Assembly: GCA_016191815.1 (NCBI GenBank)
Contig: JACPVI010000035.1
Span: forward strand, 123,969 to 187,968
DNA from: Myxococcales bacterium
GTDB taxonomy: Bacteria > Myxococcota > Myxococcia > Myxococcales > Myxococcaceae
Length of the DNA: 64,000 nt
Reading direction: 5' to 3'
Each line of letters begins with the position of its first letter. Within the stretch, counting starts at the first letter, position 1. Made by a program: the position numbers and the translations under genes. The notes under the pieces are model-generated. The model had not been told where the DNA came from and did not search any database. It saw only the letters and a program-made list of their open reading frames with translations. Of the stretch, positions 1 through 7,872 are shown piece after piece.

Positions 1-1
1 C

Positions 2-1558
2 GAGACTTTCCCCCAGCAGGGCCAGAGCTGCCCCACCGGCCAGCAGGGCATCTGCGCGAGTGGCCAGTCCACCTGCGTCTCCGGCGCGCTGGGGTGCAAG
101 GCTCCCGACGCCGGAGTGGAGCTGTGCCCGCCCGACGGAGGGCTGGACGAGAACTGCAACGGCATCGTGGATGATCCGATGATCTGCGGCTGCAACGTCA
201 CGGTGGACAACGACACCGACGGCGCCAACGAGTGCGTGGACTGCAACGACAACGACGGCACCATCAAGCCGGGCGCCACCGAGAAGTGCAACGGCAAGGA
301 CGACAACTGCAACTCGCAAGTAGACGAAGGCTTCGACCAGGACAGCGACGGCTTCACCACCTGCGGCACCAAGCCCGGCGGCGGAGTGGACCCCACCCGC
401 ATCGACTGCAATGACAACAACGCCTTCGTCTTCCCGCTGAAAGTGACCGACTGCGGGAACGCCGCCACCCCCAGCACCGCCAACGGGGTGGACGACAACT
501 GCAACGGCTACATCGACGAGACTTGCACCTGCACCGCCCAGGACAAGGACTCGGACGGCGTCACCACCTGCGCCGGCGACTGCAACGACAACGACCCGGC
601 GGTGGCGCCCGGCAAGGCCGAGGTCTGCGACGGCAAGGACAACGACTGCAACAAGGCTACGGTGGACAACTGCGGGGTGTCGGATCCCTGCGGCCAGAGG
701 CAGGGGCCCGGCTACGTCCCCTTCCCCGCCGGGACGGATCAATGCAAGCCCGACCTCCTCTGCATCTCCGACCTGCAGACCGGGGCGCTGAGCTGCCACT
801 CCTTCTGCAACCAGACGGTGGGGCTCGGCCTCAACGACAGCTGCGCCAGCGGAGAGGGCTGTAACCGGACCTTCCTCCAGTCCGACGACCTCCATATGTG
901 CGGGAAGACGCCCACCGGAGCGAAGACCACCGGGCAGACCTGCTCCTTGAGCTCGGAGTGCCGGACCGGGTGGTGCCGGAGCGAGAGCGGCCAGTCGTAC
1001 TGCTCCGACGCCTGCACCCACGAGGCGGGCTGCAGCGCCAACACTACCTGCGTCATCAGCAAGCAGAACACGTTCCAGCAGGGGCAGCTCTATCAGTGGT
1101 TCTCCAGCACTTGCCGGCTGGACTCGCTCCTTTCCGGCACCAAGCTCACCGGCGACAGCTGCACCGGGACGCAGTGCAAGACCGGCGCGGACGGCTGCTT
1201 CAACGGGAAGTGCACCGAGCCCTGCTGCCAGCACTCCGACTGCCCGGGGGCCTTCATCTGCTCCATCCAGGGGCCGCGCCAGTCGGTGGTCGGCGGCACC
1301 CAGGTGTCCGTCCAACCGGCCTGCCTCACCGCCACCGGCAGCAAGGTTTCCGGTCAGGCGTGCGGCGCTTCCACCGAGTGCAAGGCCGGCATCTGCGACA
1401 AGGCGCAAGGCATCTGCGTGGACCTCTGCTGCAACGACGGCTCCTGCCCCAACGGAACCACCTGCGAGCTGGTGAAGTTCAAGTTCTCCAACGGGAACGA
1501 GAGCAACATCCGCGCCTGCCTCTTCTCGCCGCTGCCCGCCCTGGTGGAGCAGAAGTAG
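2..1558 (+). CDS. Cys-rich secreted protein with MopE-like repeats (5' partial)
   Basis: The frame is open from the first bases of the window, so the start lies upstream; a GTG at 116 is only an internal candidate. The first half carries repeated Asp/Asn/Cys units of the type DxDENCNGxVDD and DCNDND, matching the putative metal-binding repeat found in MopE-like and many myxobacterial surface proteins. The second half (from about base 690) is a different Cys-rich region with regularly spaced cysteines, probably disulfide-bonded. Such proteins are normally exported and envelope-attached; ligand binding, possibly calcium or copper, is inference. It ends 55 bases before the next lipoprotein gene on the same strand. 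Confidence 0.75.
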   Translation, partial: ETFPQQGQSCPTGQQGICASGQSTCVSGALGCKAPDAGVELCPPDGGLDENCNGIVDDPMICGCNVTVDNDTDGANECVDCNDNDGTIKPGATEKCNGKDDNCNSQVDEGFDQDSDGFTTCGTKPGGGVDPTRIDCNDNNAFVFPLKVTDCGNAATPSTANGVDDNCNGYIDETCTCTAQDKDSDGVTTCAGDCNDNDPAVAPGKAEVCDGKDNDCNKATVDNCGVSDPCGQRQGPGYVPFPAGTDQCKPDLLCISDLQTGALSCHSFCNQTVGLGLNDSCASGEGCNRTFLQSDDLHMCGKTPTGAKTTGQTCSLSSECRTGWCRSESGQSYCSDACTHEAGCSANTTCVISKQNTFQQGQLYQWFSSTCRLDSLLSGTKLTGDSCTGTQCKTGADGCFNGKCTEPCCQHSDCPGAFICSIQGPRQSVVGGTQVSVQPACLTATGSKVSGQACGASTECKAGICDKAQGICVDLCCNDGSCPNGTTCELVKFKFSNGNESNIRACLFSPLPALVEQK

Positions 1559-1613
1559 CCGCTTCCTAAGGTGCGCCGAAGGGTGCTTGAGTTGGCCGCC
1601 TCGGAGGTGGCCG

Positions 1614-2573
1614 ATGCGGAAGGGAGCCTGCTTCTTGGCGCTGCTCGCGCTCGCCGGCTGCAAGGACAAGTACCGCGAGGCGGCGGAGTCGGCCCGCGCG
1701 CGCGACGCCGGCAGCCAAGTGGGCCCGATGCCCGAGCGCGCCACCTTGCTCGCCCACGGGCAGAACGTGCCGCGGGACCTCCAGCTCGACGGCCAAAACC
1801 TCTACTGGCTCAACGAGGGCCGGAGGGCCGAGGGCACTCCCGGCATCTACCGGATTCCCAAGTCGGGCGGAGAAGTCTCCGAGCTGGTCTCCGGGCGGGG
1901 AATCCACGCCATCGCGGTGGATGACGTGAGTGTCTACTTCCTCCACCCCGAGCAGGGCACCGTGAGCGCGGTGCCCAAGCTGGGCGGAGAGGCCCGCACC
2001 CTGGCCAGCGAGCAGGAAAACCTGGGGGCCCTCGCGGTCGACGACAGCCACGTCTACTGGACCGCCACCGAGGGCATCTTCCGGGTGGAGAAGGCCGGAG
2101 GGAAGGTGAGCCCGGTGGTGAATAACCTCTCGCAGCTGAGCGGCCTTTCGGTCGACGACAGCCACGTCTACTGGTACGCGCTGATGGCGGGGAAGCTGGC
2201 CCGCGCCCCCAAGAAGGGCGGGCCCCCCACCCAGCTCGTCTCCGAGGAGGTGACGCTCCACTCCTTCTTCATCGACCAGGGCCACCTCTACTGGAGCTTC
2301 GGCTCGGAGAAGAAGGCCCAGCTCAAGCGGATGGCCAAGTCGGGCGGGCGGGCGGAGCAGGTGGTGGCAGGCCAGGAGGTGCCGGCGGAGTTCGCCTTCG
2401 ACGATGGCCACGTCTACTGGAACACCGAGTCCGAGGTGTTCCGCGCGCCCAAATCGGGCGGGCCGGCGGAGAAGGTGCTCGAGGGCGCCGACCGCGCCCT
2501 GGACATCGCAGTGGACGCCTCCCACCTCTACTGGACCGACCGGAGCGGGCGGATCCAGCGCGTCTCCAAGTAG
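1614..2573 (+). CDS. Lipoprotein with beta-propeller-like repeats
   Basis: 319 aa. The ATG at 1614 follows a good ribosome binding site (GGAGG, 1603-1607), which excludes the upstream in-frame ATG at 1587. The N-terminus is a lipoprotein signal ending LALAGC. The body contains seven or so repeats of about 42 residues with the core (A)VDDSHVYW followed by a basic strand ending K.GG, the pattern of YWTD/NHL-like beta-propellers. It is probably an outer-membrane or periplasmic lipoprotein with a single propeller that binds protein or glycan. No catalytic motif is visible. The next gene starts 7 bases after its stop. Confidence 0.7.
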   Translation: MRKGACFLALLALAGCKDKYREAAESARARDAGSQVGPMPERATLLAHGQNVPRDLQLDGQNLYWLNEGRRAEGTPGIYRIPKSGGEVSELVSGRGIHAIAVDDVSVYFLHPEQGTVSAVPKLGGEARTLASEQENLGALAVDDSHVYWTATEGIFRVEKAGGKVSPVVNNLSQLSGLSVDDSHVYWYALMAGKLARAPKKGGPPTQLVSEEVTLHSFFIDQGHLYWSFGSEKKAQLKRMAKSGGRAEQVVAGQEVPAEFAFDDGHVYWNTESEVFRAPKSGGPAEKVLEGADRALDIAVDASHLYWTDRSGRIQRVSK

Positions 2574-2580
2574 GCCGCCG

Positions 2581-3222
2581 ATGGGCGCTCTCCTCTGCCT
2601 CCTCCTCGCCACTTCCCCGGCCACCCCGGAATTGCTTCTCTCCCACGAAGGCGCGATGGGCCTCGGCCTCTCCGGGGTGGGCTACACCCACGGAGGCGGC
2701 CGGTGGGGAGACCTCTCCCTCGAGCGCGTCGTCTCCGCGAGGCTGGTGTTCGAGAGATTCCTGCGCGGCCTCACCGCCGATGCCTCATTGGGGCAATCCC
2801 TCCCGCCCTTGGGCGGCGGGGTGGCGCCCTCCACCAGCCTGAGCCTCCGCGCGGGCTACACCGGCGAGCGCTTCTCCTTGGTGGGAGGCGCGGTGGGGCA
2901 GTACTCCCTCTCCGCCCAGCCGAGGCTGCAGCTCCTCCCCACCTTCCGGGCGCAGCTTCGGTTGGGAGAGCTGTCCTTCGTGGCAGGAGTGTTCGACTAC
3001 CGGGGCCAGGCCCCCGCCCACCTCACCTTCGAAGTGGGCGACTTCGGGCTGGGCTACGTGGCGCCGATGGGCGCGCTCGTCACCGGGCGGATTCGCCTCG
3101 CCGAGCACGTGGGGCTGGAGGCCACCGCGCTCGCCTTCCGGTTGGCCAACGCCGAGGTGGCGATGCTCACCATCTCCGCGGTGGCCGGGCCTCGCTCCGG
3201 GAGGGCAGGGGGAAATCGATGA
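2581..3222 (+). CDS. Putative outer-membrane beta-barrel protein
   Basis: 213 aa, starting at the ATG 7 bases after the preceding stop; no strong ribosome binding site, which suggests translational coupling. A short hydrophobic N-terminus (LLCLLLATS) looks like a signal peptide. The remainder alternates hydrophobic and polar residues with many Gly and aromatic residues (for example GLGYVAPMGALVTGRIRLA), typical of a small beta-barrel. Its stop overlaps the start of the glycosidase gene as ATGA (3219-3222). No family was recognised; the barrel assignment is inference from composition. Confidence 0.55.
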   Translation: MGALLCLLLATSPATPELLLSHEGAMGLGLSGVGYTHGGGRWGDLSLERVVSARLVFERFLRGLTADASLGQSLPPLGGGVAPSTSLSLRAGYTGERFSLVGGAVGQYSLSAQPRLQLLPTFRAQLRLGELSFVAGVFDYRGQAPAHLTFEVGDFGLGYVAPMGALVTGRIRLAEHVGLEATALAFRLANAEVAMLTISAVAGPRSGRAGGNR

Positions 3223-4622
3223 GGCGGCTCTTCCTCCTCTGGGCGGCTTGCCTCGGCTGCGAGCTGCGCCCCCAGCTCGCCGGGAGGGAGGTGGACCTCT
3301 CGGAATTGGGCAAGCGCCTTCGGCCCGGCTTCCTCCTCGGAGCGGCCACCTCCTCGCACCAGGTGGAGGGCAACAACTCCAACGACTGGACCGACTGGGA
3401 AGAGACCAGCTTCGAAGACGGCCGGCCGCACATCGAGGACGGCTCCCGCTCCGGCCTGGCCACCGACTCCTACAGCCGCTTCGAGGAGGACCTGCAGCTC
3501 CTCCGCCGCCTGGGGGCCAACGCCTATCGCTTCTCCATCGAGTGGAGCCGCCTCCAGCCGGAGGAAAACCTCTGGCGAGAGGAGGTGGCCAACCGCTACC
3601 TCCAGTGGGCCATCGAGCTGCGGCAGGCGGGCATCGAGCCGATGGTGACGGTGCACCACTTCACCTTGCCCAAGTGGGTGGCGGCGCGCGGGGGCTGGGA
3701 GAGCGACGGGACTTTGGAGCACTTCGAGCGCTTCGCCTCCCGCCTCGCCGGGAGGCTGGGGAGCGAGGTGGACCTCTGGTGCACGGTGAATGAGCCCAAC
3801 GTCCAGGCGGTGCAGGGGTACCTCCTGGGCATCTGGCCCCCGGGGAAACAGAGCAACCGGGACACCGCGCTGGTGATGGCCCGGCTCATCGAGGCGCACG
3901 CGCGGGCGGCCAAGGCCATCCGGGCGGCGGACCGGCAGGACGCGGACCACGACGGCAAGCCGGCGATGGTCGGCCTCGCCCACCACGCCCGCATCTTCCA
4001 GCCCGCCACCGGCTCGGCGCTGGATGCCTCGGTGGCGGCGCTCACCGACGACTTCTTCAACGAGACGGTGGTGCGCGCCGCGAGGACCGGCCGCATCCAG
4101 CTCTCGGTGCCCGGCCAGCTCGACCTCGACAAGGAGGTGCCGGGGCTGCTCGGCTCCTTCGACTACTTGGGCCTGAACTACTACACCCGGGACCACGTCC
4201 GGGCCGACCTGTCAGACCCCTCCTTCTCGCACCAGTACGTGCCCGAGGGGCGGCCGAGAAACGGCCTCGGCTGGGACATCTACCCGGAGGGGCTCTACCT
4301 TTTGCTCCGGCGCTTCGCCCGCGAGGGGCTTCCCATCTACGTCACCGAGAACGGCATCGCCGACAATGGCGGCGAGCAGCGGCCCACCTACCTGGCCGAG
4401 CACCTCTTCGCGCTGGAGCGGGCAGCGAGCGAAGGGGTGGACGTGCGCGGCTACTTCCACTGGTCCTTGCTCGACAACTTCGAGTGGGCCGAGGGCTACG
4501 AGCCACGCTTCGGGCTCTTCCGGGTGGACTTCGACGGCCCAGAGAGGACTCGCACCGAGACCCAGGCGGTGGACACTTTCCGGCAGGTGGCGAGAAACCT
4601 CGGGCTGTCGCCGGCGCCCTGA
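3219..4622 (+). CDS. Family 1 glycoside hydrolase (beta-glucosidase-like) lipoprotein
   Basis: 467 aa. The start overlaps the previous stop as ATGA. The N-terminus reads as a lipoprotein signal (LLWAACLGC), unusual because most GH1 enzymes are cytoplasmic. GH1 landmarks are all present: GAATSSHQVEG near residue 42, YRFSIEWSR, the acid/base TVNEP near residue 192, the nucleophile VTENG near residue 377 and the C-terminal HWSLLDNFEWAEGY. The length fits the family. It should hydrolyse beta-linked glucosides or related glycosides at the cell surface or in the periplasm; the exact substrate cannot be read from the sequence. Confidence 0.9.
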   Translation: MRRLFLLWAACLGCELRPQLAGREVDLSELGKRLRPGFLLGAATSSHQVEGNNSNDWTDWEETSFEDGRPHIEDGSRSGLATDSYSRFEEDLQLLRRLGANAYRFSIEWSRLQPEENLWREEVANRYLQWAIELRQAGIEPMVTVHHFTLPKWVAARGGWESDGTLEHFERFASRLAGRLGSEVDLWCTVNEPNVQAVQGYLLGIWPPGKQSNRDTALVMARLIEAHARAAKAIRAADRQDADHDGKPAMVGLAHHARIFQPATGSALDASVAALTDDFFNETVVRAARTGRIQLSVPGQLDLDKEVPGLLGSFDYLGLNYYTRDHVRADLSDPSFSHQYVPEGRPRNGLGWDIYPEGLYLLLRRFAREGLPIYVTENGIADNGGEQRPTYLAEHLFALERAASEGVDVRGYFHWSLLDNFEWAEGYEPRFGLFRVDFDGPERTRTETQAVDTFRQVARNLGLSPAP

Positions 4623-4715
4623 GAAGAGTCGCCTCGCTCGCGGAAATCTGAAGCGTCCGCGTTCCGCTCCCCGGCGCCCGTGCTAGCCTTGGGAGCGTCG
4701 CCGCAAGGAGGCCAC

Positions 4716-5507
4716 ATGCCCCCTCCCGTACGCCCTGGCGTGCCCGCCGTCCCTTCTCAACCTTCGCGCCCGGCGGAGCCCTCTCGGCCGGCACAGCCGG
4801 TGGTGGCCAGGCCGGATCCGCTCGCGGTCTCGGTGGCCAACGGAACCAGCTTCACGCCGGTGGACCGCCAGAAGCTCTCCGAGCGGATGGCAGAGGCGCT
4901 CCGCTTGGGAGCGGACGTGCCGGGCAGGGTGCAAGACGGTCCCACCTGCGGGCTGTACGCCCTGGGGATGGTGATGGACTTTTGGGACTTGAAGGACGAG
5001 AAGAACCTCAACCCGCTGGTGCAGGACTCCGACACTGTCCGCTGGGACAGCCACTCCCGCGAGCCGGACACGAGGCGGCGGCTCTTCGACGTGGCCAAGC
5101 AGCGCGGCTACACCACCCAGGGCGAGATGTTCTTCGCCGAAAACATGGGAAAGCTGGCCCGAGAGTACGGCTACAAGGCCGAGGTCCACCACGACATCAC
5201 CCTGGAGGACATCAAGGCCTGCGTGGACCGAAAGCACCCCGCCCTGGTGGCCTTCGACGTGGACCACTCCGGCAACCCCGGGCTCTACGGAGGCAAACGC
5301 GCCCACTGGGCGGTCATCGAGAGCCACTTCCAGAAAGACGGCGTCGACTACCTGGTCGCCACCCACGGCTGGACCGGAAAGGAGTACGTCTGGAAGGCAG
5401 CGGACTTCATGGCCTCGGTCAACCAGCTCGACAAATCGGACTTCCCCGCCGCGCCGCGCGATATCACCGGGTGCCTGAGGCGGAAGCTCGTGGAAGTGTT
5501 TCCCTAG
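4716..5507 (+). CDS. C39/papain-like cysteine peptidase domain protein
   Basis: 263 aa. The ATG at 4716 is preceded by AAGGAGG (4705-4711). A proline-rich N-terminus (about 45 residues) leads into a papain-fold-like region with DGPTCGLYALGMVMDFW (Cys near residue 77, preceded by a Gly-Pro-Thr oxyanion-hole-like turn) and RAHWAVIE (His near residue 196), the order expected for a Cys-His peptidase. The GPTCGLxAL block recalls eukaryotic actin-maturation proteases (ACTMAP/C19orf54) and C39-like domains. No clear signal peptide, so it may act in the cytoplasm. Substrate unknown. Confidence 0.6.
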   Translation: MPPPVRPGVPAVPSQPSRPAEPSRPAQPVVARPDPLAVSVANGTSFTPVDRQKLSERMAEALRLGADVPGRVQDGPTCGLYALGMVMDFWDLKDEKNLNPLVQDSDTVRWDSHSREPDTRRRLFDVAKQRGYTTQGEMFFAENMGKLAREYGYKAEVHHDITLEDIKACVDRKHPALVAFDVDHSGNPGLYGGKRAHWAVIESHFQKDGVDYLVATHGWTGKEYVWKAADFMASVNQLDKSDFPAAPRDITGCLRRKLVEVFP

Positions 5508-5582
5508 GCTTGGGTCGGAGGCGTTCGCGACATTCTTCTCCCGGTCGAGCGGGCTCCGTCGACTGTCCGGATGGGAGGTTGT

Positions 5583-6425
5583 ATGGCCTTCGCGCTCAAC
5601 CGACGCACCATCCTCACCGCCGCAGCCGGAGCCGCCCTCCTTGGCCCTCTCGCCTCCCGCGCCGCCAAGAGGCGCAAGGAACATATCGAGTACTTCGAGG
5701 TGACCCGCTCCGAGGTGTTCGTCCCGGGGCTGGACCCGGCCCACGACGGGCTCGTCATCGCCCAGCTCAGCGATATCCACATCGGACGGCATACCCCTGA
5801 CGGACGCGTCATCGCCGCCGTCCGCGAGCTCAATGACGCCAGGCCCGACCTCGTCGCCCTCACCGGTGATTACGTCACTACCCGGAGAGACCCCTTCGAG
5901 CGCGTGCCGCTGCTCCTCAAGAACATTCGCGCTCCCGCCGTCGCCGTGCTCGGAAACCACGACCATTGGTCGGATCCGACCCGCATCCGAAAGGACCTCG
6001 AGGCGCTCGGCTTCGCCGTCCTCTTGAACCGGAACACCTCCCTCGACTTGCGCGGCGTTCCCTTCCCGGTGGTCGGCGTCGACGACGGCCATACCAACCA
6101 CGACGACGTCCACCAGGCCTTCGCCGGCGTCAAGAAGCGCGGCTTTAGGCTCGTGCTCACCCATAGCCCTCCTACCGCCAACCAGCTCCCCGAGGATGAA
6201 GGCCTGCTCTGCCTCTCCGGGCACACCCACGGAGGCCACTTCGTGGTGCCCGGCGTCACCGAGGGCCTCTTCCGCACCGCCGGACAGCCCTACGTCCGCG
6301 GCCTCTACGACGTCCGCGGCAACCAGCTCTACGTCAACCGCGGCCTCGGCTTCGGCCGCGGCGGCCCCGTGGTCCGCGTCAACTCCGAGCCCGAGCTGGC
6401 CCTCCTCACCCTCCGGCCGGCCTGA
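5583..6425 (+). CDS. Metallophosphoesterase with a Tat/Sec-like leader
   Basis: 280 aa. The ATG at 5583 follows GGGAGG (5574-5579), so the ATG at 5571 is not used. The leader has RRTILTAAAGAALLGPLA, a twin-arginine-like signal. Calcineurin-like phosphoesterase motifs follow in order: SDIHIG, TGDYV, GNHDHW, then THSP and SGHTHGG, supplying the dinuclear metal ligands. This is the YaeI/YkuE-type membrane-proximal branch, whose members act on phospholipid or nucleotide phosphoesters; the substrate here is not determinable. The C-terminal NRGLGFG block is typical of the branch. Confidence 0.88.
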   Translation: MAFALNRRTILTAAAGAALLGPLASRAAKRRKEHIEYFEVTRSEVFVPGLDPAHDGLVIAQLSDIHIGRHTPDGRVIAAVRELNDARPDLVALTGDYVTTRRDPFERVPLLLKNIRAPAVAVLGNHDHWSDPTRIRKDLEALGFAVLLNRNTSLDLRGVPFPVVGVDDGHTNHDDVHQAFAGVKKRGFRLVLTHSPPTANQLPEDEGLLCLSGHTHGGHFVVPGVTEGLFRTAGQPYVRGLYDVRGNQLYVNRGLGFGRGGPVVRVNSEPELALLTLRPA

Positions 6426-6551
6426 TCGCCCGCTGCCCAGCCGGTCGAGCCACGAGCCGTGCGGTCCCCCTTCCGCGGGCGCGCCTCACGACCATCTTCC
6501 CGCCAGCTGTACGTCACTCGGGCGGTGCCTCGAGCACCGGGGAGGAAAACC

Positions 6552-7274
6552 ATGTCGATGAAGTCTCTTCTGAAGACAGCGGCGGCGGGCCTGGTGGCTG
6601 CGTTGGCGCTGGCGCCGGCGAAGTCCATTGCGGACGAGCGGAAGTCGGCTCCGAGGACCTCGGAGCTTCCTCCCGCCAAGCTCAGCCTGTGGCTGGACGG
6701 CTTCCACATGCGCGATGCCCACCCGGAGGAGCAGAGCGACATCCACCACTTCTGCGCCACCCCGAAGACCGGGCCCATCCAGTGCGCGCTTTGGGATGGC
6801 TACGGCGAGAACGCCAAGTTGATGGGCATCGAGTACATCATCGACGAGAAGACTTTCGCCTCCCTGCCCGAGCCGGAGAAGGCCCTCTGGCACTCCCACG
6901 TCTACGAAGTCACCTCCGGGATGCTGGTGACTCCGGGGATGAGCGAGGGGAAGGAAACCGAGTTTCTGAAGAAGGCCATCTCCACCTACGGGAAGACCTG
7001 GCACACCTGGGACATGGAGGCCAGCGCGGAGGTGCCCCTGGGCCGGCCGGTGCTGATGATGGCCTTCACCCGCAACGGAGTGCTGAGGCCCGCGCTGGCG
7101 GAAAAGCGCGACGCCGACCTCCGCACCAACACCTCCCAGCTCAAGGAGAGCCGCGCCCAGGCCATCCCCGAAGTCCCGAAGATTCAGAAGGGCGCGGACA
7201 GGGGCGAGCGGGGCACCTCCTGCAAGGACAACACGGAGATCCGCCGCGCCCGGCGCGCCCCGCCGGCGAGGTAG
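6552..7274 (+). CDS. DUF1264 (oil-body-associated-protein-like) exported protein
   Basis: 240 aa, start supported by GGAGG at 6541-6545. A signal peptide ends near SIADE. The core HHFCATPKTGPIQCALWDG, NAKLMGIEYIIDEKTFASLP, LWHSHVYEVTSGMLVTPG and YGKTWHTW matches the DUF1264 family, best known from plant oil-body-associated proteins and also found in fungi and bacteria. The conserved His/Cys cluster may bind metal. The C-terminus is basic and low in complexity. Function in bacteria is unknown; here it is predicted to be periplasmic. Confidence 0.8.
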   Translation: MSMKSLLKTAAAGLVAALALAPAKSIADERKSAPRTSELPPAKLSLWLDGFHMRDAHPEEQSDIHHFCATPKTGPIQCALWDGYGENAKLMGIEYIIDEKTFASLPEPEKALWHSHVYEVTSGMLVTPGMSEGKETEFLKKAISTYGKTWHTWDMEASAEVPLGRPVLMMAFTRNGVLRPALAEKRDADLRTNTSQLKESRAQAIPEVPKIQKGADRGERGTSCKDNTEIRRARRAPPAR

Positions 7275-7300
7275 GAGAGGAAGAAAACTCCCCTCACCCA

Positions 7301-7406
7301 GACCCTCTCTCGCCACGCGGGAGAGGGGCAATCTCGCTACACCGCGGGCGCCATGCACAAAGCCCTCCTCCTCGTCGCGCTCGCCGGCTGCGCCACCCCG
7401 CGCGCC
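7301..7406 (+). repeat. Direct repeat copy 1 (duplicated 5' end of the 7819 gene)
   Basis: 106 bp nearly identical to 7768-7872. It includes a hairpin-forming sequence CCCTCTCTCGC/GCGGGAGAGGG (7303-7313 and 7317-7327), the untranslated leader, and the first 18 codons of the thioredoxin-lipoprotein gene. A handful of substitutions and one indel separate the copies. Confidence 0.9.
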
Positions 7407-7412
7407 CGATGA
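7353..7412 (+). pseudogene. Truncated duplicate of the thioredoxin-lipoprotein start
   Basis: The ATG at 7353 opens a 19-codon copy of the leader found at 7819 (MHKALLLVALAGCATPRAR), then a stop. It keeps the lipobox but nothing else and diverges from the intact gene at the end of the 106-bp repeat. It is a duplication relic, though it could in principle make a short lipopeptide. Confidence 0.75.
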
Positions 7413-7767
7413 AGAGAGGGCTCTCGGCGCTGCTTCCGAGCTGTTCGGCTGACCGGCCCGGCACCGGCGGCTCCAGGCGATGCCAACACCTGGTTCACCG
7501 GTTGACACGAGAGGATTTGAGCGCGCGGAAGCGTGCGCTCCGGTTGCGCCGACAAGAATATGGAACAGGCGCTGTTCATGTCGCGCAAGCCACGCTCGTC
7601 GGCGCGCTACCGAACGCTCGCCGAGCGCGTCGGCCTTGATGCCTGTACAGACCCGGCCTTTCAGAAGCTCCGCGAAGTACTTGCGGCCTGGTTCCCTCAG
7701 GCAGCCTGAATGCCGACTCGGCCAAGGAGGCGTCGGCCCGCCGGGCCGGAGCCCCCAAGCCCGCCTT
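7413..7767. other. Unique spacer between the two 106-bp repeats
   Basis: 355 bases separating the two repeat copies. The only ORF of note is 7560-7709 (+), 49 codons beginning MEQALFMSRKPRSSARYRTL and ending AAWFPQAA; it has no ribosome binding site and reads like the C-terminal tail of a lost gene. No IS ends or transposase motif were recognised. Confidence 0.5.
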
Positions 7768-7872
7768 GACCCTCTCCCGCACGCGGGAGAGGGGAAATCT
7801 CGCTATACCGCGGGCGCCATGCACAAAGCCCTCCTCCTCCTCGCGCTCGCCGGCTGCGCCACCCCGCGCGCC
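7768..7872 (+). repeat. Direct repeat copy 2 (start of the intact gene)
   Basis: 105 bp repeat partner of 7301-7406. It contains a perfect 11-bp inverted repeat CCCTCTCCCGC/GCGGGAGAGGG (7770-7780 and 7783-7793) 25 bases before the start codon. Similar CCCTCTCCC/GGGAGAGGG hairpins are common intergenic elements in high-GC genomes. Confidence 0.9.

Noticed and set aside
1566..2624. 352-codon reverse ORF opposite the beta-propeller lipoprotein
   Set aside because: Antisense shadow: the forward gene has a ribosome binding site, a lipobox and repeats.
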